This document shows, piece after piece, positions 8,296-20,200 of a stretch of 64,000 bases of DNA. The stretch is from CAZOOM01 sp964460795 (GTDB taxonomy: Bacteria; Omnitrophota; Omnitrophia; Omnitrophales; Aquincolibacteriaceae): NCBI GenBank assembly GCA_964460795.1, contig CAYWRU010000007.1:1-64000 (forward strand), written 5' to 3'. The stretch's first letter is position 1, and each line of letters opens with the position of its first letter. The position numbers and the translations under genes are program-made. Under the pieces are notes generated by a model. It saw only the letters and a list, made by a program, of their open reading frames with translations. It was not told the origin of the DNA and searched no databases.

Positions 8296-11200
8296 ATGTC
8301 CTCTAAATTCAAAATATTCAAGCGTTTTGGATCGTTTTTGACCTGCCTATGTTTTTTAGTTACATCACTTTTTAATCCGCAGCTCTCTTCTCAAGCATTA
8401 GCGAATCCCGGCGAAGCGCCTCAGATTTCAGCGCTCGACATCACATCGCTCGCGATTCCTGAATATGGAAAAATTCAAAACCGCTTTACTGGATCCACGG
8501 ACCAAAAAATCATTCTGATCCAAGACGCGCACGAGATTCCTGAGGCGCAGAGAAATATCGCCAAGTTGATTGAGTATTTATCCCAGACCTACGGCATCAC
8601 GCAAGTCGCCTTGGAAGGCGCGAGCGGAGAACTGGATTCTCAGATCTTTAAGAGCTTCCCGGATCAAAAGCGCTTAAGTGAAGTGATGGAGAAATACTTT
8701 GAGGACGGGGAGATCACGGGAGGAGCGGCAGCCGCTATAACTTCAGGGATAGGGGATAAGGGGACGGGGATAAGTGAAAAGCAGTCTTCTACCCCCTACC
8801 CCCTACCCCCTAACCCCGATTCCTTACCCCCTGTTCACTTTTCGGGTATTGAAGATTGGAATCTTTTTCAAGACGGCATTCTTGCGTATCAGAAAGCGAT
8901 GAACGAAGAGAAAGGATTAAGTGAAGCGTTAAACGTGAAGAGTGAAGAGTTGAAGCGAGAGAAAGAAAAGGTTTATTCGAAGGAGCTGCTTGAGATCGAT
9001 CAGGCGATGGAGAAGTTTTACGAAAACGAATCGAACCTGATTGAAACCCTCCAGATGTTATCAAAATACAAGGTGCCGGAAGGGGCGCTTGGACTCATCT
9101 TGCAGAAGGCAGGAGGCAGGAGGCGGGAGGCGGGACATGAAGAGGAGCTCCGGCGGGTGGCGAAGGAAGTGGAGAGAGGGCTTAAGGAGCACCCGAACAC
9201 CAGAGCACCAGAACACCGGCAACACAATGAGCCTGGTGCGCTAGTGCTCAATGATTTTAATGCGCAGATCCAGTCCTATCAGACCTCGCAAATAACTCCC
9301 GAGGCTTTTGCTCTTTATCTCAAAGAATTGATTCAAAAATATGATTTACCCATTCATTTTTCAAAAGCCTTACACCAGTCTTCAGAAGAAGAGCGTAAGC
9401 TGAGAGATCTTGAAGGGACAGAATTGATGGAGGAGTTTGAGCGATATGCTGAACGAGTGATGGAGCACCTGAGCACTAGAACACCAGAACACCAGCCGGG
9501 TGCTCTGGTGCACTTAGATCAAAGGACTAAAGAGTTACGACTCCTCAAGAAACTCGTAAAGCTAGAACTGACGAGAAAAGAATGGAACGAACTGAAGTCC
9601 ATAGTCGATGGTCCCCGCCTGCCGCTTCGCTCCGGCGGGCAGGCATGGTCCATAGAAAAAAAGGGGAAAAGCTTGCCATGGTCTATGGACTATGGTCTAT
9701 GGACTGAGCATTTTAAGTTCTATGAGATCTCTGAAAAAAGAGAGGCTGCTTTTTTGACGAATTTAAGAAAAACGATGGATGAGCACCAGAACACCAGAGC
9801 GCCAGAACACCCGCAAGACAAGGAGGCTGGTGCTCCTGTTCCTGGTGCACTGGTGCGTCCCATTCTTTTTGTGGCTGGCGGTTTTCATACCCAAGGCCTT
9901 GCTGAGAAACTGAAAGAACAGGGGATTTCGTATGCCGTTGTAATGCCGAAGATCACGAAAGTTCCGGAAGAAACGAACTATAAGAAACATATGCAAGGGG
10001 ATGTGTCGTGGAAGAATTATTTTGAGATCAAAAATGGGAAGATTAATCTGTATGAAGCGTTTGTGCGAGGAACCCGAGACAGATTATTGGGTCACGAGGG
10101 CGGAGCGGCCCTGACTACCGCTGAAAATATGAATCAGAGTCAGGGGCGGGGGACGAGAGATCAATTGATAGAGCACCAGAGCACCAGAACACCAGATCAC
10201 CAGACGGGTGCAGCACTGGTCCCTGGTGCCCCGGTGCTCTTAAAAGATTGGCGCGATCAAATCCTCCGCGACCTCTCTGACCAAGGCCGCATTGCGGAAG
10301 CCAGTAACTACACACGGTTTATAGATGAAATCCCTGAAAGGGGATCAAAAGGGATAGAAGGGATAAAAGGGGATAAGGCGAGATCGGAAAACCCCTTTGA
10401 CCCCCTCTCATCCCTTCTCAACCCCTCTGATCCCCTTTACAAAAAGTGGCGCTCCAACATCACGCGCTTTGTCGAAGGCCTCCGCGACCTCGACCGCACC
10501 GGCCAATTTAATGCTGCGAACATCATGAAGTTGCTGCAGCCTTCTACAACGCCGACACCTGCTACCGCCGCCGCTCTCAGTCAAACTGAAATTCGGGCAG
10601 ATTTAATCCAGGGACTGTCCCAGACAAGCATCAAACCAGGGACTGTCCCTTCAGTTAGCCAGTTAGCCGGCCTGCCCGCCGGTAGTGTGGCGGGTGAGCC
10701 AGTCAAACAACAATCACGGACTGTCCCTTTAACAGTTCGTTCGGAAATTCGTCAGGCAAAGATTCACGAGGCTTTAACCGAGATTGGAAATATCAAACTA
10801 GAGACATTGCGGGATGGCGATCTTCTAGGAGCGATTCAAGACATTATTACGGACAAGATCGGAGCACCTGAGCGTTCAGCATCGTCTGGATTGAGTGAAT
10901 ACTTAGAAGCAATGGCCAAGGGAGAAAAGATAATTGATGAGAGTGTCTTGCCAGAAGGCGGCATCGAATCAGAATTTGGAATCATTGATCTGCGGAATTT
11001 AAATAAGGCACTAGCAGTAGATTCACCTTACCGCAGCTTGGAGGGGGCGATTTGGTTGGCCCGCGATCTACATTTAGCGCATCTGTTAGGGTTTATCACC
11101 GTTCAGAATTTTCAGGGAGGTATTGGTGTTCCAAAGCTCAGCCGGTGGCTAAAGGGGCAGCGAGTAAAGAATCAGAGCTTTTCAGTGCGTTGGTCTGATT

Positions 11201-14200
11201 GGATTGTGCTGCGGGAGGCCATGAAAAGAGATCGAAAAAGCGGAACGATTCATCGTTATCAGGGCAATGACGGTCAAATTGGTTATTACGAAAAGGTGTT
11301 TGGAAGAGCTGCTCCTTCCAAACATGCCGGGAGTCTTTATTCTGTGATCTCCAGTCTGATTGCTAAAGAACTTGGATGGAGCAGGATGAGTCTTAATCTT
11401 GGAGATGCTAAGAGGCTGAGAGAGGATTTTAAGGGAATGATGAGTGATCCGGCCTGGATTATGGCCCATCAAGGTGACGCAAAACAGCTTGCGTATTACG
11501 AATCACTATTTGGCAGTGAAGCCGGAGATAAACATGCTGGAAGCCTTTATTCCGTAATCTCTAGTTTGATTCCAAAAGAACTTGGATGGAGCATGATGGA
11601 TCTTAATCTAGGAGATGNNNNNNNNNNNNNNNNNNNNNNNNNNNNNNNNNNNNNNNNNNNNNNNNNNNNNNNNNNNNNNNNNNNNNNNNNNNNNNNNNNN
11701 NNNNNNNNNNNNNNNNNAAGCCGGAGATAAACATGCCGGGAAACTTTATTCCGTGATCTCCAGTTTGATTCCTAAAAAACTCGGTTGGCGCGTGATGTAT
11801 CTCAATCTGAGTGATGCAAAGACTTTACGGGAGGATTTCGAGAAGAAGGTAAAGGAACCAGGATGGATTGATAAACATAGGGGTGATGAAGAACAGCTTA
11901 AATATTACGAATCGGTCTTTGGTAAAGAAGAGGGTGATAAACACGCCGGAAATCTTTATTCCGTGATCTCGAGTCTGATTCCGAAGGAACTCGCGTGGAG
12001 CATGATGAATCTCAACTTAAGTGATGCAAAGACTCTGCGGGAAGATTTTACGAGGAAGTTAAAGGAATCCGGATGGATCGCGGTCCACAAGGGAGATGAA
12101 GAACAGCTTAAATATTACGAATCGGTCTTTGGTAAGGGAGCAAGTGATAAACATGCTGGAGGTCTTTATTCCGTGATCTCGAGTCTGATTCCGAAGGAGC
12201 TTGGGTGGAATAGGATGAGTCTCAACGTGGGTGATGCGAAGACTTTACGGGAAGATTTCGAGAAGAAGTTAGAGGAATCGGGATGGATTGACAAACACAA
12301 GGGAAATGAGGAACAGCTTAGATACTACGAATTGGTCTTTGGTAAAGGAGCAAGCGATAAACATGCCGGAGATCTTTATTCCGTGATCTCGAGTCTTCTT
12401 GATCAGAAAGTGAGGGGAGAGACGGGGCCCTCTTTCCGTGATGTTCTTGACTGGCATGTTATCAAGCTTTCTTTTTCTGCAGCCAAAGCGCAATTTACAC
12501 AAGCGACCGATACCAACCCCCGGGGTTCGGAAGCGGTTGAATCTGAGAAGCGTTCCGAAATTCGCCAAGGAAAGATGCAAGAAGTTTTAACAGAGATTGG
12601 AAATATCAAACTAGAGACATTGCGGGATGGCGATCTTTTAGGAGCGATTCAAGACATTATTACGGACAAGATCGGAGCACCTGAGCGGTCAGCATCGTCT
12701 GGATTGAGTGAGTACCTTGAAGCCATGGCAGTAGGGGAAGAAATTATAGATGAGAGTAATTTGCCCGAGGGTGGGATTGAATCGGAATTTGGAGCCATTG
12801 ATTTGAGAAACTTAAATAAGGTGCTGGCTGAAGATTCGCCTTACCGAAGCGCAGAAGGAACAGTTTTATTGGCCCGCGACCTTCATTTGGCGCATCTTTT
12901 GGGACTTATAAGTATTCAGAAGTTTACGGGTGGTGTTGGCACTTTAAGACTCAGCCGATGGCTGAAGGATGCGGGTATTAACAGTCGGTCCTGGTCGGTG
13001 CGCTGGCCGGACTGGCTTGTTTTACGAGGCGTATTCTTAAGGGATTCTCAAAGCGAGAACATTGCGAAGTATATGGGTGACGACGGTCAGATCCGTTATT
13101 ACGAAAAAGTGTTTGGAAGATCTGCTTCTTTGAAACATGCTGGGAGTCTATATTCTGTGATCTCTAGCCTGATACCCAAAGAACTCAAGTGGAGTTTGAT
13201 GGCTCTCAATCTGGCAGATGCGAAACGACTGAGAGAGGATTTCAAGAAAAAGATCAGTGATCCAATCTGGGTCAAAGCCAATCAAGGTGATGAGCAACAG
13301 CTTACGTATTACGAATTCTTTTTTGCTAGTAAAACGGAAGGTAAAAATGCTGGTGGTCTTTATTCTGTGATTTCCAGTTTAATTCCTAAAGAGCTTGGAT
13401 GGGGTTTGATGCCCCTCAATTTAGGGGACGCCAAAAGGCTCAGGGAAGATCTTAAGAAAAAGACTAGTGATCCGGCCTGGGTTAAGGCCAATCAAGGTGA
13501 TGAAAAACAGCTTGCCTATTACGAATCATTCTTTGGAAATGAAGCTGGTGATAAGCATGCTGGAAATCTTTATTCTGTAATCTCCAGTTTAATTCCTAAA
13601 GAGCTTGGATGGGGTTTAATGTCTCTCAATCTGGCAGATGCGAAACGACTGAGAGAGGATTTCAAGAAAAAGATCAGTGATCCAATCTGGGTCAAAGCCA
13701 ATCAAGGTGATGAGCAACAGCTTACGTATTACGAATTCTTTTTTGCTAGTAAAACGGAAGGTAAAAATGCTGGTGGTCTTTATTCTGTGATTTCCAGTTT
13801 AATTCCTAAAGAGCTTGGATGGGGTTTGATGCCCCTCAATTTAGGGGACGCCAAAAGGCTCAGGGAAGATCTTAAGAAAAAGACTAGTGATCCGGCCTGG
13901 GTTAAGGCCAATCAAGGTGATGAAAAACAGCTTGCCTATTACGAATCATTCTTTGGAAATGAAGCTGGTGATAAGCATGCTGNNNNNNNNNNNNNNNNNN
14001 NNNNNNNNNNNNNNNNNNNNNNNNNNNNNNNNNNNNNNNNNNNNNNNNNNNNNNNNNNNNNNNNNNNNNNNNNNNNNNNNNNATTTCAAGAAAAAGATCA
14101 GTGATCCAATCTGGGTCAAAGCCAATCAAGGTGATGAAAAGCAGCTTGCCTATTACGAATCATTCTTTGGAAATGAAGCTGGTGATAAGCATGCTGGAAA

Positions 14201-17200
14201 TCTTTATTCTGTAATCTCCAGTTTAATTCCTAAAGAGCTTGGATGGGGTTTAATGTCTCTCAATCTGGCAGATGCGAAACGACTGAGAGAGGATTTCAAG
14301 AAAAAGATCAGTGATCCAATCTGGGTCAAAGCCAATCAAGGTGATGAGAAACAGCTTGCGTATTACGAATCTGTGTATGGTGGTGAATCAGGTGATAAGC
14401 ATGCTGGAAATCTTTATTCTGTAATCTCCAGTTTGATTCTCAAAGAGCTCAAGTGGAGTCGGATGCAGCTCAATCTGGCTGATGTGAAAAAGCTGAGAGA
14501 GGATTTTAGGAGAAAGATATCTGATCTGATTTGGATCAAGGCCAACCAAGGCGATACAAAACAATTGGAGTATTACGAATTCATCTTTGGCGTTGATGCA
14601 GAAGACAAAAATACTGGGAAACTTTATTCTGTAATCAGCGGCATGATTCCTAAAGAACTTGGATGGAGTTGGATGGCCGGAAGTTTGGGAGATGCAAAAA
14701 GACTCCGAGAAGATTTCAAGAAAAAGATCAGTGACCCAATCTGGGTCAAGGCCAATCAAGGTGACGAAAATCAGCTTGCTTATTATGAATCCTCCTTTGG
14801 AGCTGAATCGGAAGACAAAAACGCAGGAGGTTTTTATTCGGTGATCGCCAGTATGATTCCCAAAGATCTAAGATGGGGCAATATGTTTCTTAATCTGGCA
14901 GATGTGAAACGACTGAGAGAGGATTTCAGGAGAAAGATAAGTGACCCAGCCTGGGTTAAGGAAAATCAAGGTGATGTGAAACAATTGGGGTATTACGAAA
15001 CCATTTTTGGAATTGAAGCGGGCGATAAGAATGCGGGAAAACTTTATTCTGCAATCTCCAGTTTGATTCCTAAAGAGATTGGGTGGAGCAAAATGCTTCT
15101 AAATTTAGGAGAGGCTAAAAAACTCAGAGAAGATTTTAAGAAAAAGACAAGTGATCCAGCTTGGGTAAAGGCCAATCGCGGTGATGAAAAACAGCTGGCG
15201 TATTACGAAGCCATTTTTGGCAGTGAAGCTGATGATAAACATGCTGGGGGTTTTTATTCTGTGATTTCCAGTCTAATTCCCGAAGAAATGGAATGGAACA
15301 AGGTGCCGCTTAATTTAGGGGAAGCCAAAAGACTTAGAGATGATTTTAAGAGAAAGACAAGTAATCCGGCTTGGGTTGAGGCCAATCAAGGTGATGAGAA
15401 GCAACTTGCTTATTACGAATCGTTTTTTGGGAATGACGTTGGTGATAAATATGCCGGAGCTCTTTATTCTGTGATTTCGAGTCTGCTTCCGAAGGAATTG
15501 GGGTGGCATTATATCTCCTCACCCTTTTTGCAAGCGAAAGCGCAGTTTGAAAAATCGGTACCCCTTCCAAAAGAACCGGGTTCGCCCGCCCAACGCCTGC
15601 CTGCTGATGAGAAAAAACCCCTCGATGCGGGTGCCCGTTCAGAAGTAAGAACAGAACAGTTGCAGTTGTCAAAAGAACAGAAAGATCGTTTGAAGAAGTG
15701 GAAATTGCAGGACTCCAAAGGAGCGAAGCGTCTTGACTCCGTCATCCGATATTTTGCCGAAAATTTATTTGATACGCCGGCTTTAAAGAAGAAGCCGGAA
15801 GTAAAACAAAAAATGGAGCTTCTTTTTAAAGGCGAAGGAGGAGTTCTCGATTCATGGATCTTGACAGGTGAAATCGATGACGCCATTAAATCAAAAGAGA
15901 ACTATCTTGATCAATGGCTCGACCTTGCCCCGGAAGCCATCGCTGTGGAATTTGAAAGGCTTATTCAAAGAGAACAAACATTCTTATTTGAAGAAGATAC
16001 TTCGGCCGCTTATTCGACTCTGATTGATAAGCTCGTCCCCGTGCTCTTTCACATGACTCGCGAAAATATGGGGTTGACTCCGGCGGGGATTCGCGCGCTT
16101 CTTTGCGAGACATATCCGGAATATGAAACCCTGAAGGAGTTCCTCCAATTTGATTATATTAAGGATTTTATTCCGGATGCGGATTCATTGCAGGGGCTTG
16201 CAACTGCTATTGAGGCTGCCAGTATTAAAAAAGTGCTGTCAAAACTCCGGCTTACCGAATTGACTGAAGACGATCCGGATCTTTGGCCGATTGTAAAAGC
16301 CATCCGCTCTATTTATGCTGCGGCGGCAGATCCTTATGAGTCTATTGAAACGCAGGAGCTTGAAAATGCCATACAGGAATATGTTGCAATGGATTTCACT
16401 GAGGGCGGGCAACATTCGGGAAAGTTGTTAGCACTTATTTATAGAGCTCTTCCGTTTAGTTGGATGCCGATTTCCCAGTATGGGGGGTCATCAAGCCGGC
16501 TAATTCAAGAAGTTGCCGAATTAACGCATACCATCGAAGGTAATCCAGGCGCCTACCAGGGTTTTTTTACGGCGCTCAAGCAAAATGCCAAATCATTTGA
16601 TGAAGTTAATGATCTGTTGGAATTTGCACCGATGGGAATATATTTCGTTATGAAACCACCTAAGGAAGAACAATTACTCAGGATGATTCACTATGCTGGA
16701 GAAAGGAGTTTGCTGCAGTTTCAGCGAAATAGCGAAAGCCTTCTTCTTGTAGGGAATGGATCCAAGCGGTTTGACGAATCAGATCGAGGAGCTTTGCATG
16801 AAAATATGGATGCCATCGTTCTATCATGGCCTACACCAAACATCTCGGCATTACACAATGGGCATTCCCACCCCCTTGGATATGAAGCTGCGCTGAGCGA
16901 TGCGGATGAAGATGTGCGGGTGAAGAGACCTAAAAATGGATTCTGGGTTGTCTCCATTAATCAAGGGCATCAGCTGGAATTCTCCTACAGTGCTCCGAAT
17001 GATCCTGAAGTGAAATCGTTTGTGGGTTCCGCGGCTGTTAAGAAACTTGAAGAACTGAAGATCATTCAAACGTCTCGTTCTCGCGCTGAAACTAGGGCGC
17101 TGGCTGACCGGCTCACTGGCGCACTGGTAACTGGCGCACTCGCTCACTCGCAAACTGGCTCACCCCAATCCGTACCCCTTCCAAAAAAACCGGGTTCGCC

Positions 17201-20200
17201 CGCCCAAGCCCTGTTTAAAGCTGGGACTGAACCCCGTTCTGAAGTGCGGAGCTCTGGCGCGCAAGGCTTGCGGAGGACTTTCCAACCGATTCTCAAAACA
17301 AATTTTGTGAATGAGGGGCTCGAGGCAAAAGACGAAGCGGTTCGTGAATCCTTGGGAGGTGCGGTAAAAGATTTCACAGGCGAGCCGAGTTTTGAAAATT
17401 TCTATGAAAATTATTACGGATCAAAACGGCATCGGAATAAAGCCCTGCCTTCCGGTGCGTGGAGCGTCTACCGCGGAACCGCCATGGCTCGCTTGAAATA
17501 TTTAATGAAAGAAATCAATCAGCCCGGAGATTTGCGGTCCATGGATTTGGGCTCCGGAGACGGGCGCGTGGTGGTGGCGTATGGTTTGGCCGGATACCAG
17601 GCACGTGGAGTCGAATTTAGCTGGGAACTTTTCCAGGAGGCTGTGCAGCTGGCGAATGCGTACTTTTATTATGTTCATCCGAAAAGTGATTTAGGAGAAA
17701 CATCCGCGTGGATCCGAGAGGATCCGGAATGGGTGAGGAACGAAAAAGGCGAGATCACGCGCGCTGTAGTTCGGTGGAAAAATACCCAAGGACCGGGATC
17801 CGTGGAGCTCATTTATTCAGATTTTGAACTGGATGACAGTATTCAGCTGGATCAGGAGGATGTGATCACAAGTTGGGGGGCGCTCGTAGAAGATCGCCCG
17901 AATCTGGTTAAAAAACTGTCCCGCATGAAATCCGGAGCTCGCTTCGCGGATTACTACAATTACTTTCAAGGCCGAAAACCGATTCCTGATTTAGAAAAAC
18001 ATCTGGCAATCGATCGGGCCCTGACCCCGGTGGGCGAACCGTTTCCTTCTTTTTACGTCTACAAAATCAAAACGAAAGACGCGGTTCGTTCCGAGGTGCG
18101 CTCAAATATTCAAAAAACGTTTTCAAGTATGGACGAGGCAGTTCAATTCTTAAGATTATGGTATCCGAGAGAGGGCTTAGCTGAAAAAGGCGGATATGTC
18201 GACATTGCAGCTGACGGGAGAATTATAGTAACTCTTGATGAAGCCGGAGGGGGTGAACGAGAGATCCAGTTAGAAGAAATTAATCAGCATGAGTATGATT
18301 TTCATAGTCATCCTACCGAAGATTGGCCTTCTGCAGTGGATTTGATGATGCAGATTAGTTTAGCAGGTCACAAGGGTTCCTTGATCGTTACTCCGCGGAA
18401 AACATTTCTATTTGAGAATGATTTTGAAAATGCATCTTATGCCTTTAGAAATCTGATCGCTTTTGCTGAGAATAAGAGCATGGAAAAGCCGGCTTTTCAA
18501 ATCGTGATGGCTTGGCTGAATGCAGTGACTCCCATTAATCCGCGTGCTCAGGCCTGGATCCACTCCATCTTTCTTGAAATGGCACTTGAAATCACCAAGG
18601 AGTGGTTTGGCACTTCCGATTATATTTCAGCATGGATGGATGTCTGGCGGCGAACCGGTACTCGAATAAAGACCTATAGCTACGATGAGCAAGGGGAATT
18701 CGAAAAACTAGACATCTTAGAACCTATTCCTTCCACGCCGGATGAAATCAACCAACTTTATGCATCAAAAGCTCAGGTCTTTCAAAGCGGAGAATTGCTG
18801 CTGGGATCCTTGGTGAATCATATGAGCCAGCATTTAAATATAAATATTACTATTCCGAATGTCTCAGATCCGAATATTACAAAATTTGCCGGAACCATGC
18901 TAAAGCTACTTGTATTTGATCTTCTCACAAGCATCATTCCTCTATCTTGGACACCTCTTCGGAGTGTTGTGGAATCTCAAGGCGTAACTCCATTATTGTC
19001 CAGCCAATCGCCAGAAATTGAAAAAGAGCTGAAATTTCTCCGAGCATCATCGGCATGGCCTCTGCTGCGTGACTTTAGGTCCAAAGGTATCCCCGATATT
19101 TTTAACTCAGTCATGAGTTCAAACGAGATGTCGGATTCGCTTGACAGGGCATTCCCGGGATGGAATGGAAAAGAGAAGCGAGCTGAGTTGAGAGCTTCTT
19201 TAGATAGTGCTTTGGCGAAGGGTTTAGAGGTAGAAGGTAGAAATTTGGAGTTGTTGAAGAAACTGAATCCATCGGACTTTTTATTGCAGACTCCAACCTC
19301 TGATTCTATAACTTCCCGGTCCGAGGCAAGAGCGGGTGATCTCGAACAGAAAGTGGATGTGGTTTTGGCTGAGGCCACAAAGACACAGGTGACGAAAGAA
19401 AAAAAATTAGACTACTTTCGTCCAATTGTTCGCGAATTGATTCGTGAATTTGGAAGTTTGGATGCTTTGGAAGGCTCTACAGGTTTGGAACTTGGCCCTG
19501 AATATGATTCCACGGCCTTGATTGAATTTTTGCGGAGTAAAAAAATCAATATGCACGGCGTGGGATTTAATATCGGCTCAGAACTTCCAAAGCCCTCGGC
19601 AGATTCAAATTTGAGTCCCAGAGGAAAGTATCTTCACCAGGCTGATTTTGATTCCTTTCTGAAAAATGTTTCGCCCGGAACGGTTAAATTTATTATTTCA
19701 AGAAAATCCTTTTATCCCTTTGCGGACCTTTTTGATTCGCCGCCCATGCAAAGGCTTTTATCCGCAATGTTGGAAGATCAGGGGGTGCTTCGACGCGAGA
19801 TGATCCGGAAAAAATATGCACCGCTCATTTCGGCATTGGGGCTGAATGGAGTTTGGATCAACACCCTTGATAAAGGCGGTTATCCGTCGGATGAAAAACC
19901 TGGCCTTTATTATTTGAGTCCTCAAGAAGCTCGAGAATTTGGTTTGGAGAGAATTCACATCATGAGCGATAAGGTGGGTGGTGAAAATCTTGTGACCGAA
20001 TCCTATCGGAAAATTAAAAGCGGAATGATTCCCGAGGCGGTCAAAGCAGTTTTTGTGGATCTTGAAGGCAAAGAGCAAAGTCTTTCTCTAGAGGAAGTGA
20101 TTCAGTATGTGCATGAGTTTCCTAATATGGAATTTATCAAAGTGGAGAATGTTTGGACGGCTACGGCGGTCGATCAGAGTTATCTGCACCAACATTTCTT

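Larger units (their letters stand above)
8440..10560 (+). other. ChaN/TraB-like domain expanded by in-frame palindromes
   Basis: This is a domain of the giant gene. Its start contains KIILIQDAHEIPEAQRNI and VALEGASGELD, and its end contains LFVAGGFHTQGLAEKLKEQG. The pattern of an early acidic/His site and a late glycine-rich FHT site resembles the ChaN/TraB/EreA superfamily. The predicted core of some 300-350 residues is stretched to about 700 by at least seven palindromic inserts. The family assignment is tentative. Confidence 0.4.

Noticed and set aside
11615..14104. Three separate overlapping giant reading frames across 11.6-14.1 kb
   Set aside because: The apparent frame changes coincide exactly with the two 100-N placeholders. 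The repeat pattern continues across them, so this is one gene, not frameshifts or overlapping genes.
11280..15530. CRISPR-like regular repeats
   Set aside because: The period is 210 bp and coding, with protein-level conservation and no short repeat/spacer alternation.
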